Shown here: positions 7,548 to 16,700 of the stretch, one piece after another
Layout of the letters: every line of letters begins with the position of its first letter
Numbering within the stretch: position 1 is the stretch's first letter
DNA from: Candidatus Competibacteraceae bacterium
GTDB taxonomy: Bacteria; Pseudomonadota; Gammaproteobacteria; Competibacterales; Competibacteraceae
Direction: 5' to 3'
Length of the DNA: 48,736 bases
Assembly: GCA_016790045.1 (NCBI GenBank)
Contig: JAEUPW010000176.1
Span: forward strand, 1-48,736
The notes under the pieces: model-generated
Seen by the model: the letters and a program-made list of their open reading frames with translations, nothing else
What the model was told of the DNA's origin: nothing
Databases searched by the model: none
Translations under genes and position numbers: made by a program

Positions 7548-8612
7548 TTATTCGCCGGTTTCTGGGTGCTCCGAACCCAAAATCAGCGTGGCTTGCTCGA
7601 TCCCGCCGGGTGCGAGGTCGTTTAGAAGCGCCATAAAATCCTTGTCCACCATCTTTTTGGCGCGTTTCAACAACAGCGGCACGGGGCTGGACGGCTCGTG
7701 GCGCTCGAAATACTCGCCGATCTTGTCCAACATCCGGACCGCTTCCTCGCGGCTGCCGATTTCGCCGGCGACCAGGCGCTGACCGCTCCCGGCGGCGCCG
7801 GAAGTCGGCTCTGCGCCGGCGTCCGTTTCGGCAACCGCCTCAGCGATGAGGCCGACCCCTCGTTTTTGCAATTGTTGGGCCAACACATGGCGCATCTCTT
7901 TTAATACAGCCGCCAGGGCGCTCATGTCCGGCGCTCGGGTCACGCCGATCCAATCGGTCAGCGTCGCCTCGATCCGCGCGACCTGGGCGATGGCGTCTCC
8001 CAAGGCTTCCGCATTGCTTTGCAGCGCCCCCGCATCGGCGTCCATGAACGCGCCATCGATGTTGGCCTGGGTCGGCAATTCCGCCGGATCGTCGGTGGAC
8101 AGCGGGGTCAGCGCCCCGCTGGCGATCTGGACATCGCGCAAGCTGAAACGGCCCAGGGCGCGGGAATCGACCAGCGGGGTTTCCCGCAAACCGCGCAGGG
8201 TGGCGTCCTGATCGCACAGCGCCACGAGCACGTTCACGCGCAGGGTGGGATCGTCGTCGTCGTCGGGATCGAGCGGCGGGTAGAGCCCCTGCCAATGACG
8301 TTCGATCAAGCCGCGCACCACCTCCAAACCGTCGGTGAACCCCGGCAAGCCATCGGTGTGCAGCAAGGCTCTCGCCAGCGCGACGGCGACCCGCAGGTCT
8401 TTGGTCCGCTCGAACAGGCTCAGTGCGGTTTTTTTCACCGCGCGCCAGTCGGGGGGTTGAGCGGGAATGATGGTGTCGCCATACTGGCGTTCCGGCGCAC
8501 CCTGAAGCAGCTCCTCCAGTTCGGCGAACGCCGGATCGTATTCGAGATCCTCGCCGCACGGCGTCTCGGCCGCAATTTCCTCCAGCAGGGCTTCGCTGTC
8601 GATCACGCTCAT
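7548..8612 (-). CDS. tssA: TssA, T6SS cap/baseplate-associated protein (ImpA_N domain)
   Basis: This 354-residue protein has an N-terminal ImpA_N domain (about residues 10-140), with ETPCGEDLEYDPAFAELE and WRAVKKTALSLFERTKDLRVAVAL. TssA helps recruit the baseplate and primes tube and sheath polymerisation. The C-terminal part has EEAVRMLDKIGEYFERHEPSSPVPLLLKRAKKM, the conserved tail of this TssA class. Its start faces tagH across 186 bp. The gene ends 292 bp before tssB, a wider gap than elsewhere in this arm. Confidence 0.93.
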   Translation of the reverse strand: MSVIDSEALLEEIAAETPCGEDLEYDPAFAELEELLQGAPERQYGDTIIPAQPPDWRAVKKTALSLFERTKDLRVAVALARALLHTDGLPGFTDGLEVVRGLIERHWQGLYPPLDPDDDDDPTLRVNVLVALCDQDATLRGLRETPLVDSRALGRFSLRDVQIASGALTPLSTDDPAELPTQANIDGAFMDADAGALQSNAEALGDAIAQVARIEATLTDWIGVTRAPDMSALAAVLKEMRHVLAQQLQKRGVGLIAEAVAETDAGAEPTSGAAGSGQRLVAGEIGSREEAVRMLDKIGEYFERHEPSSPVPLLLKRAKKMVDKDFMALLNDLAPGGIEQATLILGSEHPETGE

Positions 8613-8798
8613 CGCTATCGCAACTCCTCTTTTCGGAATGATTGGAAGTATAGACCCGCCTATCGCGCCTGCTTGGCGGGTTTACGCGCTCGGTATAGAC
8701 TCAATCACCAGCATTTAAAAACGACCGTCATCGCGTGTGATCGATACGATGAATTCCGCCTGGGCGATGGGCAAAATCGCCCCGCCAACGGATGCGCC
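8613..8798. promoter_or_regulatory. Divergent tssA/tagH promoter region
   Basis: This 186-bp gap separates the two T6SS arms. It holds a 7-bp perfect inverted repeat, ACCCGCC (8654-8660) and GGCGGGT (8675-8681), and two direct copies of GTATAGAC (8648-8655 and 8693-8700). For tssA, TATACT on the minus strand (8647-8652) could be a -10. For tagH, TATAGA (8694-8699) with TTGGCG (8673-8678) is possible, though the 15-bp spacer is short. I found no good sigma-54 site here. Confidence 0.4.
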
Positions 8799-10901
8799 AT
8801 GCCCCTGAAATTGACCATCACCAGCTATCAGCGGCTTTCGCCTGGCCAGGAAATCTCCAAACTCATCGACCGCGAGCCGCTCACGATCGGCCGCGCGGCT
8901 CAAAATGACTGGGTGTTGCAAGATCCGGAACGGATCCTGTCCAAACACCACTGCACCGTGCTGCATCGGGAAGGCGCGTACTTTCTGACCGACTTCAGCG
9001 TCAACGGCACCTATCTCAACGATTCCGAACAGCGGGTCGCGCGCAACCAGACGGTCGAGCTTCGCGACGGCGATCATTTTGTATTGGGCGAATACGAAAT
9101 CGCGGTCAGCCGCCAGGCCGAAACCGACGGCGCGAGCGACCCGTTCGCCGAAGGACCGTTGACCGACGTGGTGCCGCCGAACGCCGTTCCGTCAGCCAGA
9201 GGCGACCCGTTGGGCTTCGATCCGCTGTCCGCCGCCGATCCATTCAAAAACAATGCCTCGGACAAGCGCTGGCCCAATGGCGGCAACCTCCCCTACGACG
9301 AAGTTTTGTCCGGCCATCGCGACCCTTTCGCCCTGGCGCGGCAAAGCGGAGGGGTCGCGCCGGGCCACGCCGCCACCGCGCCATCGCCGGATTTATCGTC
9401 GCCGGAGCGGATCAATTTTGAATTGCCCTCGCTGGTCACGGGCATTTCGCCCGCCAAACTCGCCGAGCCGCTCGAACCCCCCGCAGACGCGATTCCGCTA
9501 GTGGAGCCACCCGCGAAACCGGACCCGATCCCGTTAATAGAGCCGCCCGCGAAACCGGACCCGATCCCGTTAATAGAGCCGCCAGCCAAGCCGGACCCAA
9601 GCCCGTTGGCGGAGCCGCTACCCGGACCCGAGCCCTCATCCGGGCCGGCAGCCGAGCCGCTCTCCAAGCCTCTGTTCTCGCCCGCGCCGACGGTCGAGCC
9701 GCCGTTCGCCACCCCCGTTTCGCAGGCCGCGAGGCCGTTGCAGGAACCCTTGTCCAAACCCTCGCTCAAACTCTCGCCGCCAGCCGAGCCGCTCTCCAAG
9801 CCTCTGTTCTCGCCCGCGCCGACGGTCGAGCCGCCGTTCGCCACCCCCGTTTCGCAGGCTAGGCCGTCAGAGGAACCCTTATCCAAACCCTCGCCGGCAG
9901 CCGAGCCGCTGTCTAAACCTTCGCTTTCCCCCACGCCCACCCTACCCGAAGCCGGCCTGGCGATACAGCCCGCGCCCGCGACGGCCGCCTTGCCCGCAGC
10001 GGCGGCTCCAAGCCCGCCCGAGGGGGCCGGCAAAGCGCTGCCTGCCAGCGCCGAATCCAGTTTCAGCCCGCTGATCCCGGACGATTGGTTTTTGCAGCCC
10101 GCCGCACCGCCCGCCGCGCCCGTTCCCGCGCAACCGCCCTTTGAGCCGCTTGCGGAAACGTCGCCCGCAAAGCCGCCAGAAACGGCCCCCGCAAGGCCCT
10201 TCGCCCAGCCCGTCGCGCAACCGCCGTCCGCCGCGCCTCCGCTCCAGCCCGCCGCGCAACCGCCGTCCGCCGCGCCCCCATCGCCCGAACCCGCGATGGC
10301 ACCGAGCGCCGAACTGTTGTTGCGCATCTTCTGTAAAGGGGCCGGGTTATCGCAGTTGCGGCTGGAAAAGGATCAGGTCGCCGAACTGGCTTTCAACCTG
10401 GGCGCCATCCTGCGCGAAACCGTGCAAGGGCTGATGGAAATCCTGCTGGCGCGCGGCGATGTCAAAGGCGAATTCCGGTTGGATCGCACCACGCTCGGCC
10501 CGGTCGAAAACAATCCGCTCAAGACCTCGCCCGGCCAGCCGCCGCTGGACGCGGAAACCGTCATCAAGCTGTTGTTGGTGCCGCCGAAGGCGGCTTACAT
10601 GCCGCCGGTCCAGGCGGTGCGCGAGAGCTTCGACGACATCAAAGCCCATCAGTTGGCGGTCGTCGCCGGCATTCAAGCCGCGTTGAACCACCTGCTGGAA
10701 CGGTTCGATCCGGGCAATCTGGAAGATCGCTTGGAACAAAATGTGCTAGATAATCTGTGGCCGGCGAACCGCAAAGCCAAGTATTGGGATTTGTTCACCG
10801 CCGAATATCAAGCGATCGCCCGCGAGGCCGAGGACGACTTCAACAAGCTGTTCGGCGACGAGTTCGCCCGCGCCTATGAAAGCCGGCTGCGCGGGCGCTG
10901 A
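8799..10901 (+). CDS. tagH: TagH/Fha, FHA-domain T6SS regulator with proline-rich linker
   Basis: This is a 700-residue protein. Residues about 1-105 form a forkhead-associated domain with the phosphothreonine-binding residues GR (31-32), SKHH (48-51) and NGTY (69-72). Residues about 105-500 are a Pro/Ala/Glu-rich linker with internal repeats. Residues about 502-700 are the conserved T6SS-FHA C-terminal domain (LLLRIFCKGAG, ILRETVQGLMEIL, DDFNKLFGDEFARAYE). In the H1-T6SS, Fha1 is phosphorylated by PpkA and dephosphorylated by PppA to trigger assembly. Here pppA is in the same arm but no kinase gene is visible. The frame stays open upstream, but 8799 gives the family start. Confidence 0.9.
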   Translation: MPLKLTITSYQRLSPGQEISKLIDREPLTIGRAAQNDWVLQDPERILSKHHCTVLHREGAYFLTDFSVNGTYLNDSEQRVARNQTVELRDGDHFVLGEYEIAVSRQAETDGASDPFAEGPLTDVVPPNAVPSARGDPLGFDPLSAADPFKNNASDKRWPNGGNLPYDEVLSGHRDPFALARQSGGVAPGHAATAPSPDLSSPERINFELPSLVTGISPAKLAEPLEPPADAIPLVEPPAKPDPIPLIEPPAKPDPIPLIEPPAKPDPSPLAEPLPGPEPSSGPAAEPLSKPLFSPAPTVEPPFATPVSQAARPLQEPLSKPSLKLSPPAEPLSKPLFSPAPTVEPPFATPVSQARPSEEPLSKPSPAAEPLSKPSLSPTPTLPEAGLAIQPAPATAALPAAAAPSPPEGAGKALPASAESSFSPLIPDDWFLQPAAPPAAPVPAQPPFEPLAETSPAKPPETAPARPFAQPVAQPPSAAPPLQPAAQPPSAAPPSPEPAMAPSAELLLRIFCKGAGLSQLRLEKDQVAELAFNLGAILRETVQGLMEILLARGDVKGEFRLDRTTLGPVENNPLKTSPGQPPLDAETVIKLLLVPPKAAYMPPVQAVRESFDDIKAHQLAVVAGIQAALNHLLERFDPGNLEDRLEQNVLDNLWPANRKAKYWDLFTAEYQAIAREAEDDFNKLFGDEFARAYESRLRGR
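9504..9611 (+). repeat. Three tandem 36-bp coding repeats in tagH
   Basis: The units are 9504-9539, 9540-9575 and 9576-9611. The first two differ at one base and the third is diverged. Each encodes a 12-residue EPPAKPDPIPLI-like unit. The repeats keep the reading frame, so they lengthen or shorten the linker without breaking the protein. Confidence 0.9.
9649..9859 (+). repeat. Identical 79-bp direct repeats in the tagH linker
   Basis: Positions 9649-9727 and 9781-9859 are identical over 79 bp and lie 132 bp (44 codons) apart. Both encode AEPLSKPLFSPAPTVEPPF and a few following residues. Perfect identity at the DNA level suggests a recent in-frame duplication or slippage. Confidence 0.92.
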
Positions 10902-10983
10902 GCCGCCGCGCTGCCCCCGCCGACGGGCGAGCCATGTCGGCGGTCATCTTTTCTCAACGCAATGCTGAAACGAGCGATCCCCG

Positions 10984-12336
10984 ATGAGTTGGTACAGCAA
11001 GGTTGTGTGGTCCGAAGGCATGTTCCTGCGCCCCCAGCACTTCCAGCAGCAGGACCGCTATCTGGAAGCCTTGGTCCGGCAATCTCGCGGCCACGTGCGC
11101 CCTTATGACTGGGGCGTGGTCGAACTCGCCTTGGACCGCGAAGCGCTGGCCTTGGGCAAGGTCGCCCTCACCTCCGCCAAGGGCTTGTTGCCCGACGGCA
11201 CGCCGTTCAGCATCCCCGATCGCGATCCGCCGCCCGCGCCGCTCGCCATCGATGCCAGCACGCGCGACACCCGGGTCATGTTGGCCCTGCCGCTGCGGCG
11301 GACCGGAATGGCCGAGGTCGAGCGCGGCGAGCAAACCGACACCGCCGCGCGCTATCGCGCGGTGGCCCGCGAGGTGCGCGACAACAACGTCGATACCGCC
11401 AACACCAGCGCCTTCGTCGAGCTCGGCGAGCCCCGGTTGCGGCTGTTGCTCGACACCCGGGACTGGAGCGAACACACCGGCGTCGGCATCGCCCGCGTGG
11501 CGGAGCGCCGGCCCGATCAGAAAGTGGTGCTGGACGAGCAGTATATCCCGCCCGCGCTGGATTGCCGGGGGGTTCCGGCTTTGCGGGGTTTCGTCGCCGA
11601 GCTGCTCGGCCTGCTGCACCAGCGCGGCGACGCCCTGGCCGAACGGGTGGTCGGCGGCAGCACCGCCCGCGCCGCCTCGCTCGATCTGGCCCAATTCATG
11701 CGCCTGCAAAGCGTCAACCGTTTCGAGCCGCTGTTCGCGCATCTCGCGGCCATGCAGAACCTGCACCCGGAAAGCTTTTATCAGATCGCCTTGCAACTGG
11801 CCGGCGAAATGGCGACCTTCACCGACAAGATCAGGCGCCGGCCGCCGGCGTTTCCGGCCTACGATCACGACGACTTGCAAAATACCTTCGCGCCGCTGAT
11901 GCGGGAACTGCGCCGCTCGCTCAGCCTGGAAGAAGTGGACGCGGCGATTCAGATCCCGCTGGAGGAACGCCAGTACGGCATCCGGGTCGGCATCATCACC
12001 GACCGGGAAAAGCCGCTGCTGTCCAAAGCCAACTTCATCCTGGCGGTCCGGGCCGACATGGCGTCCGACACCCTGCGCGCCCGTTTCCCGCCCCAGCTCA
12101 AGATCGGCCCGGTCGAAATGATCGCCAAGCTCATCAACCACCACCTGCCCGGCATCGGCGTCAGCGCCCTGCCGGTGGCCCCGCGCGAAATCCCCTACCG
12201 GGCCGACTTCATCTACTTCAGGCTCGATCGCAACAGCGAATTCTGGAAGCAACTGCTCAATTCGGGAGGCTTCGCGTTTTTTGTCGGCGGCGAGTTCCCC
12301 GGACTGGACATGGTGTTCTGGGCCATTAAAGAGTGA
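10984..12336 (+). CDS. tssK: TssK, T6SS baseplate-membrane complex connector
   Basis: This 450-residue TssK/ImpJ/VasE protein is the trimeric adaptor linking the baseplate to TssL/TssM. The start VVWSEGMFLRPQHFQQQDRY is the family signature. Internal DLAQFMRLQSVNR and HPESFYQIALQLAGEM and the C-terminal ADFIYFRLDRNSEFWKQL also fit. It follows tagH by 82 bp, and no gene fits in that space, so the tssJ lipoprotein gene that usually sits here is missing. Its stop overlaps the tssL start. Confidence 0.96.
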   Translation: MSWYSKVVWSEGMFLRPQHFQQQDRYLEALVRQSRGHVRPYDWGVVELALDREALALGKVALTSAKGLLPDGTPFSIPDRDPPPAPLAIDASTRDTRVMLALPLRRTGMAEVERGEQTDTAARYRAVAREVRDNNVDTANTSAFVELGEPRLRLLLDTRDWSEHTGVGIARVAERRPDQKVVLDEQYIPPALDCRGVPALRGFVAELLGLLHQRGDALAERVVGGSTARAASLDLAQFMRLQSVNRFEPLFAHLAAMQNLHPESFYQIALQLAGEMATFTDKIRRRPPAFPAYDHDDLQNTFAPLMRELRRSLSLEEVDAAIQIPLEERQYGIRVGIITDREKPLLSKANFILAVRADMASDTLRARFPPQLKIGPVEMIAKLINHHLPGIGVSALPVAPREIPYRADFIYFRLDRNSEFWKQLLNSGGFAFFVGGEFPGLDMVFWAIKE

Positions 12337-13697
12337 CCATCGTGACCATCGACGACCCGTTTGCCCTCTCCGACGACGATCCCGGCGAGCGCACCGTCAT
12401 CCGGCCGTCGCCGGGCGGGCGGCGCTCCAGTTCGCCGGACACCCAACCCTCGCCGCCGCGCCCGGCCGCCGCGCCGCCGGCCGATGAGCCGGTGGTCGCG
12501 AGCGGCGCGGGTTTAAATCCTCTGGAAGCGGCCGCCGCGCCGCTTCTCAGCCTGATCATGCGCTTGAAAAACACCGCCTCGCACCCCGAACCCGAGCGCT
12601 TGCGCCAGCGGATGATCGAGGAAGTGAAGGCGTTCAGCGCCAGCGCCCGCAACGCCGGCGTCGACGAGAAAACCGTCTTTCGCGCCCGCTACGTGCTCTG
12701 CACCACGCTCGATGAAGTCGTCCTTAACACGCCCTGGGGCCGGGCCAGCGAATGGGGCGAAAACAGCCTGTTGATCACCTTTCACAACGAGGCTTGGGGC
12801 GGCGAGAAATTTTTCGAGCTGCTGGATTCGATCGCGCCCGACCCGCGCAAGAACCTGCACTTGCTGGAACTGATGTACCTGTGTCTGGCCTTCGGGCTTC
12901 AGGGCCGCTACAAGCTGCTGGAAAACGGGCGCGACCGCCTGGACCAGCAGCGGGAGCGCGCCTACAACGCCATCCGCAGCGCGCGGGGCGAGTTCGAGCG
13001 CGATCTCTCCCCGCACTGGCGCGGCGCGGTCGGGCAGCGCAACCCGCTGATCCGCTACGTGCCGCTGTGGGTGGTGGCGGGGGTGGCGGCCGCTTTGCTG
13101 CTGCTCGCCTTCGCCATCTTCAACTGGCTTTTGAACACCACTTCCGATCCGGTGCTGACCGCCCTGGCCGAACTGCGCGGGCAAAACGTCGCCGCCGTGC
13201 GGCGCGACGGGGTCGAGGCGCGGCCCGCCGCCGTCAAAGCCAACGCCAACCTGGCGCAAATCACGCAAGCCTTGCGCGCTTTTCTGGAGCCGCAGATCCG
13301 CCAAGGTTTGGTGTCGGTGATCGAGGAAGCCGATCAGACCACGGTGCGGCTGCGGGGCGACGGCCTGTTCGATTCCGGCAAGACCGAGGTCAAACCGGCG
13401 TTCCAGAATTTGCTCCGGCAGATCGGAGCGGAAATGAACAAGGTGCAAGGCCGGGTGCTGGTGACCGGCCACAGCGATAACGTGCCGATCCGCACCCTGC
13501 AATTTCCTTCCAACTGGCACTTGTCCAAAGCTCGCGCCGACAGCGTGGTCAAAATTCTGGGATCGGCCAGCAACAACCCCGGCCGCTTCGTCAGCGAAGG
13601 CCGCGCCGACACGCAACCGATCGCCGCCAACGACACCCCGCAGAACCGGGCGCTCAACCGGCGCGTCGACATCGTGCTGCTGGCCCGAGTCAATTAG
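12333..13697 (+). CDS. tssL: TssL with OmpA-like C-terminal domain, T6SS inner-membrane protein
   Basis: This 454-residue protein has a cytoplasmic DotU/IcmH-type domain (about residues 60-230; AFSASARNAGVDEKTVFRARY, FFELLDSIAPDPRKNLHLLELMYLCLAFGLQG). A single transmembrane helix follows (about 243-267), then a periplasmic OmpA-like peptidoglycan-binding domain (about 330-454; LVTGHSDNVPIRT, LSKARADSVV, NRALNRRVDIVLL). The fused OmpA domain can anchor the complex to the wall. The predicted start is GTG at 12333, overlapping the tssK stop by 4 bp. A duplicated GTGACCATC gives an alternative start at 12342. Confidence 0.94.
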   Translation: MTIVTIDDPFALSDDDPGERTVIRPSPGGRRSSSPDTQPSPPRPAAAPPADEPVVASGAGLNPLEAAAAPLLSLIMRLKNTASHPEPERLRQRMIEEVKAFSASARNAGVDEKTVFRARYVLCTTLDEVVLNTPWGRASEWGENSLLITFHNEAWGGEKFFELLDSIAPDPRKNLHLLELMYLCLAFGLQGRYKLLENGRDRLDQQRERAYNAIRSARGEFERDLSPHWRGAVGQRNPLIRYVPLWVVAGVAAALLLLAFAIFNWLLNTTSDPVLTALAELRGQNVAAVRRDGVEARPAAVKANANLAQITQALRAFLEPQIRQGLVSVIEEADQTTVRLRGDGLFDSGKTEVKPAFQNLLRQIGAEMNKVQGRVLVTGHSDNVPIRTLQFPSNWHLSKARADSVVKILGSASNNPGRFVSEGRADTQPIAANDTPQNRALNRRVDIVLLARVN

Positions 13698-13706
13698 GTC
13701 GGGCTC

Positions 13707-16700
13707 ATGAAGAAAATTTTGAGCGTTTTGAAAAATCCCTGGCTGATCGGCCTCACCGGCTTCGCCGCCGTCGTCGCGCTGATCTGGTATCTGGGACCGC
13801 TGATCTCGGTGGCCGGCGCGTCGCCCTTCGCCACCGATTTGGGCCGCATCGTGACCATCGTGGTGTTCGGCGGCTCCATGGCGATCTACAAGGTCATTTA
13901 CTACATCCAGACCTTGCGCAGCAACCGCGACATGCTGGCGGACCTGGCCGGTCAGGTGGGACGCGCCGGCGATGCGGCGGGGGCGGCCGACGGCGGCGGG
14001 GCGGCGCGCGAGGAAGAGCAAAAGAAAAAGAAGGAACAGGACGCGGCCTCGGCCGAGGAAATCTCCACGCTGAAGCGGGGCCTGGACGACGCCTTGGGGG
14101 TGCTGAAGAAAACCAAGCTCGGCGGCAAGGCCGGGCGCGGCCAATACCTGTACCAACTGCCGTGGTACATCATCATCGGCCCGCCCGGCTCCGGCAAGAC
14201 CACCGCGCTGATCAATTCCGGGCTGCGCTTTCCGCTGGGGGCCGGCAAGGTGCGCGGGGTGGGCGGCACCCGCAACTGCGACTGGTGGTTCACCGACGAG
14301 GCCGTGCTGCTCGACACCGCCGGCCGCTACACCACCCAGGACAGCCACGAGGAAGTGGACCGGGCCGCCTGGCGCGGCTTTCTCGACCTGCTGAAAAAGC
14401 ACCGCCGCCGCCGGCCGATCAACGGCGCGTTTGTCGCCATCAGCCTCGCCGATCTGATGCAGCAGCGCGAGGACGAGCGCGAGGCGCAGGCGCAGGCGAT
14501 CAAGCAGCGGGTGCAGGAACTGCACGAGCATTTCGGCATCCGCTTCCCGATTTACGTGCTGTTCACCAAGGCCGACCTGATCGCCGGCTTCGTCGAATTC
14601 TTCGCCGACTTGGGCAAGGAGGAGCGGGATCAGGTCTGGGGCCTGACGCTGCCGATGGACGACCCGGCCGATTCCGAGGGGGTGATCCAGCGGTTCAACG
14701 CCGAATTCGAGCTGCTGGAACAGCGCCTGAACGACCGCCTGGTGGAGCGGCTGCAAGCCGAGCGCGACCCGCAGCGGCGCGATCTGATCTACACCTTCCC
14801 GCAGCAGTTCGGATCGCTCAGGGCGACCGCCGAACGCTTCCTCAAGGACGTGTTCCGGCCGAGCCGCTTCGAGGAGCGGGTGCTGCTGCGCGGCGTCTAC
14901 TTCACCAGCGGCACCCAGGAAGGCACGCCGATCGACCGGCTGATGAGCGCGCTGGCCAACACCTTCGGCCTGCGCCGGCAAACGCTGGGCACCTTCTCGG
15001 GCAAGGGCCGCAGCTACTTCATCACCCGCCTGTTGCGCGAGGTGATTTTCCCCGAAGCGGAACTGGCCGGCACCAACCTGCGCTTCGAGCGCTGGCGGGC
15101 CTGGATCCAGCGCGGGGCCTACGCCGCCGCTTTGCTGATCACCGTGACCGCCGCCGGCTTGTGGCTGACCAGCTACGCCCGCAACGAGCTGTACGTGCGG
15201 GCGGTGGAGAAACAGCGGGCGGAAGTGGTCAACCAGCTCGCCGCGCTCTCGCCCGACCAGTCCGATCCGGCCGCCGCGCTGCCCCTGCTGGACGCCGCCC
15301 GCGCCATCCCCGGCGGCTACGACGACCGCAACGCCGGCAAGCCCTGGCTGATGGGTTTCGGGCTCTATCAGGGCGACAAGCTCGGCGGCGAAGCGCAAGC
15401 GATCTACCGGCGCCTGCTCGGGCAAGTCTTTTTGCCCCGCATCATCCTGCGGATGGAAGAGCGGCTGCGCCAGAGCGCGGGCAACCCCACCGCGCTCTAC
15501 GACACGCTCAAGGTGTATCTGATGATGGACGACGCCGAGCGCTTCGACGCTAAAACCGTCAAGGGGTGGCTGGAGCAGGAATGGCAAACCCACCTGCCCC
15601 GCACCGTGGACCGGCAACAGCGCGACCGCCTGATCGGCCATCTCGATGCCCTGCTCGAACAAGCGCCGCTGAAATCGCCCATCGCCCTGGACGCCGCCCT
15701 GATCCAAAACAGCCGGGTCTTTTTGAACCAGATGCCGCTGGCCCAGCGGGTGTACGAGCGGCTCAAGCAGCGCCAGCGCGCCGCCGGCAACCCGCCGGAC
15801 CTCGGCTTGACGGTCGCCGCCGGCCCGGACACGCCACGGGTCTTCGCCCGCCGCAGCGGCCAGCCGCTGAGCGAGGGCGTCTCCGGGCTTTACACCTACA
15901 ACGGCTACTATCAGTTTTTTCAGCAAGAAAGCCCGAAGCTGGTCGATCATCTGGCCGACGAGAGCTGGATTTTGGGCCCTTCGGCCCAGATTTCGGACCG
16001 GCCGGCCGAGCGCCAGCAAATCGCCGATACCCTCTGTCGGCTGTATCTCAGCGACTACCAAAAGCTGTGGCAGGACCTGCTCGCCGACATCAAAATCAAG
16101 GATTTCGAGAGTTCGGACGCGGCCTTGGAAATCCTGCAAGTCCTGTCCGGCCCGACCTCGCCGTTGCAGGCCCTGTTCAAGACCGTCGCCCGCGAGACCG
16201 CCCTGGATCGCCCGCCGCCCGCGCCGCCCGCCGAGCCGCCGCCCGACAAGTCGCTGACGGAAAAAATCGCCGGCATCATCAACCAGCCGGAAGCCGCCGC
16301 GCCCGCCAAACCCCTGAACTGCGGCGTCGAACCGCGCCTGCTCGGCCTCAACAGCCAATACGGCCGGGAAATCGGCGGGCCGGATGGCGCGATCCCCCCG
16401 CTCGACAAAACGCTTTCCGCGCTCAACGAGCTGTACGGCCACATGAACGCCATCGGCCGGGCGCGCGAATCCAGCCCGGATGGCGCGGTCGCGCCCAATC
16501 TCAAGGAGCAGTTCACGGCGGTGGCCAACCAGCTTCAGGTCGAAGCGGCCCGCAAACCCCCGCCGTTCAACACGCTGCTCGCCAAATTGGCTCTGGACAG
16601 CATCGAAAGCGTCCGCAGCCTGCGCGACAGGCTCAACGCGCACTGGAAAGCGGCTCAGATCGCCGCTTTTTTTCAGGACAATTTGAACGGCCGCTACCCG

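Noticed and set aside
7287..7625. A 112-codon plus-strand frame in the tssB-tssA gap
   Set aside because: It overlaps the end of tssA, has no family resemblance, and contains the repeat array.
9504..9859. CRISPR-like array
   Set aside because: The repeats are contiguous or in-frame coding duplications without unique spacers, inside tagH.
10902..10983. A hidden tssJ lipoprotein gene between tagH and tssK
   Set aside because: The 82-bp space is too short and holds no lipobox.
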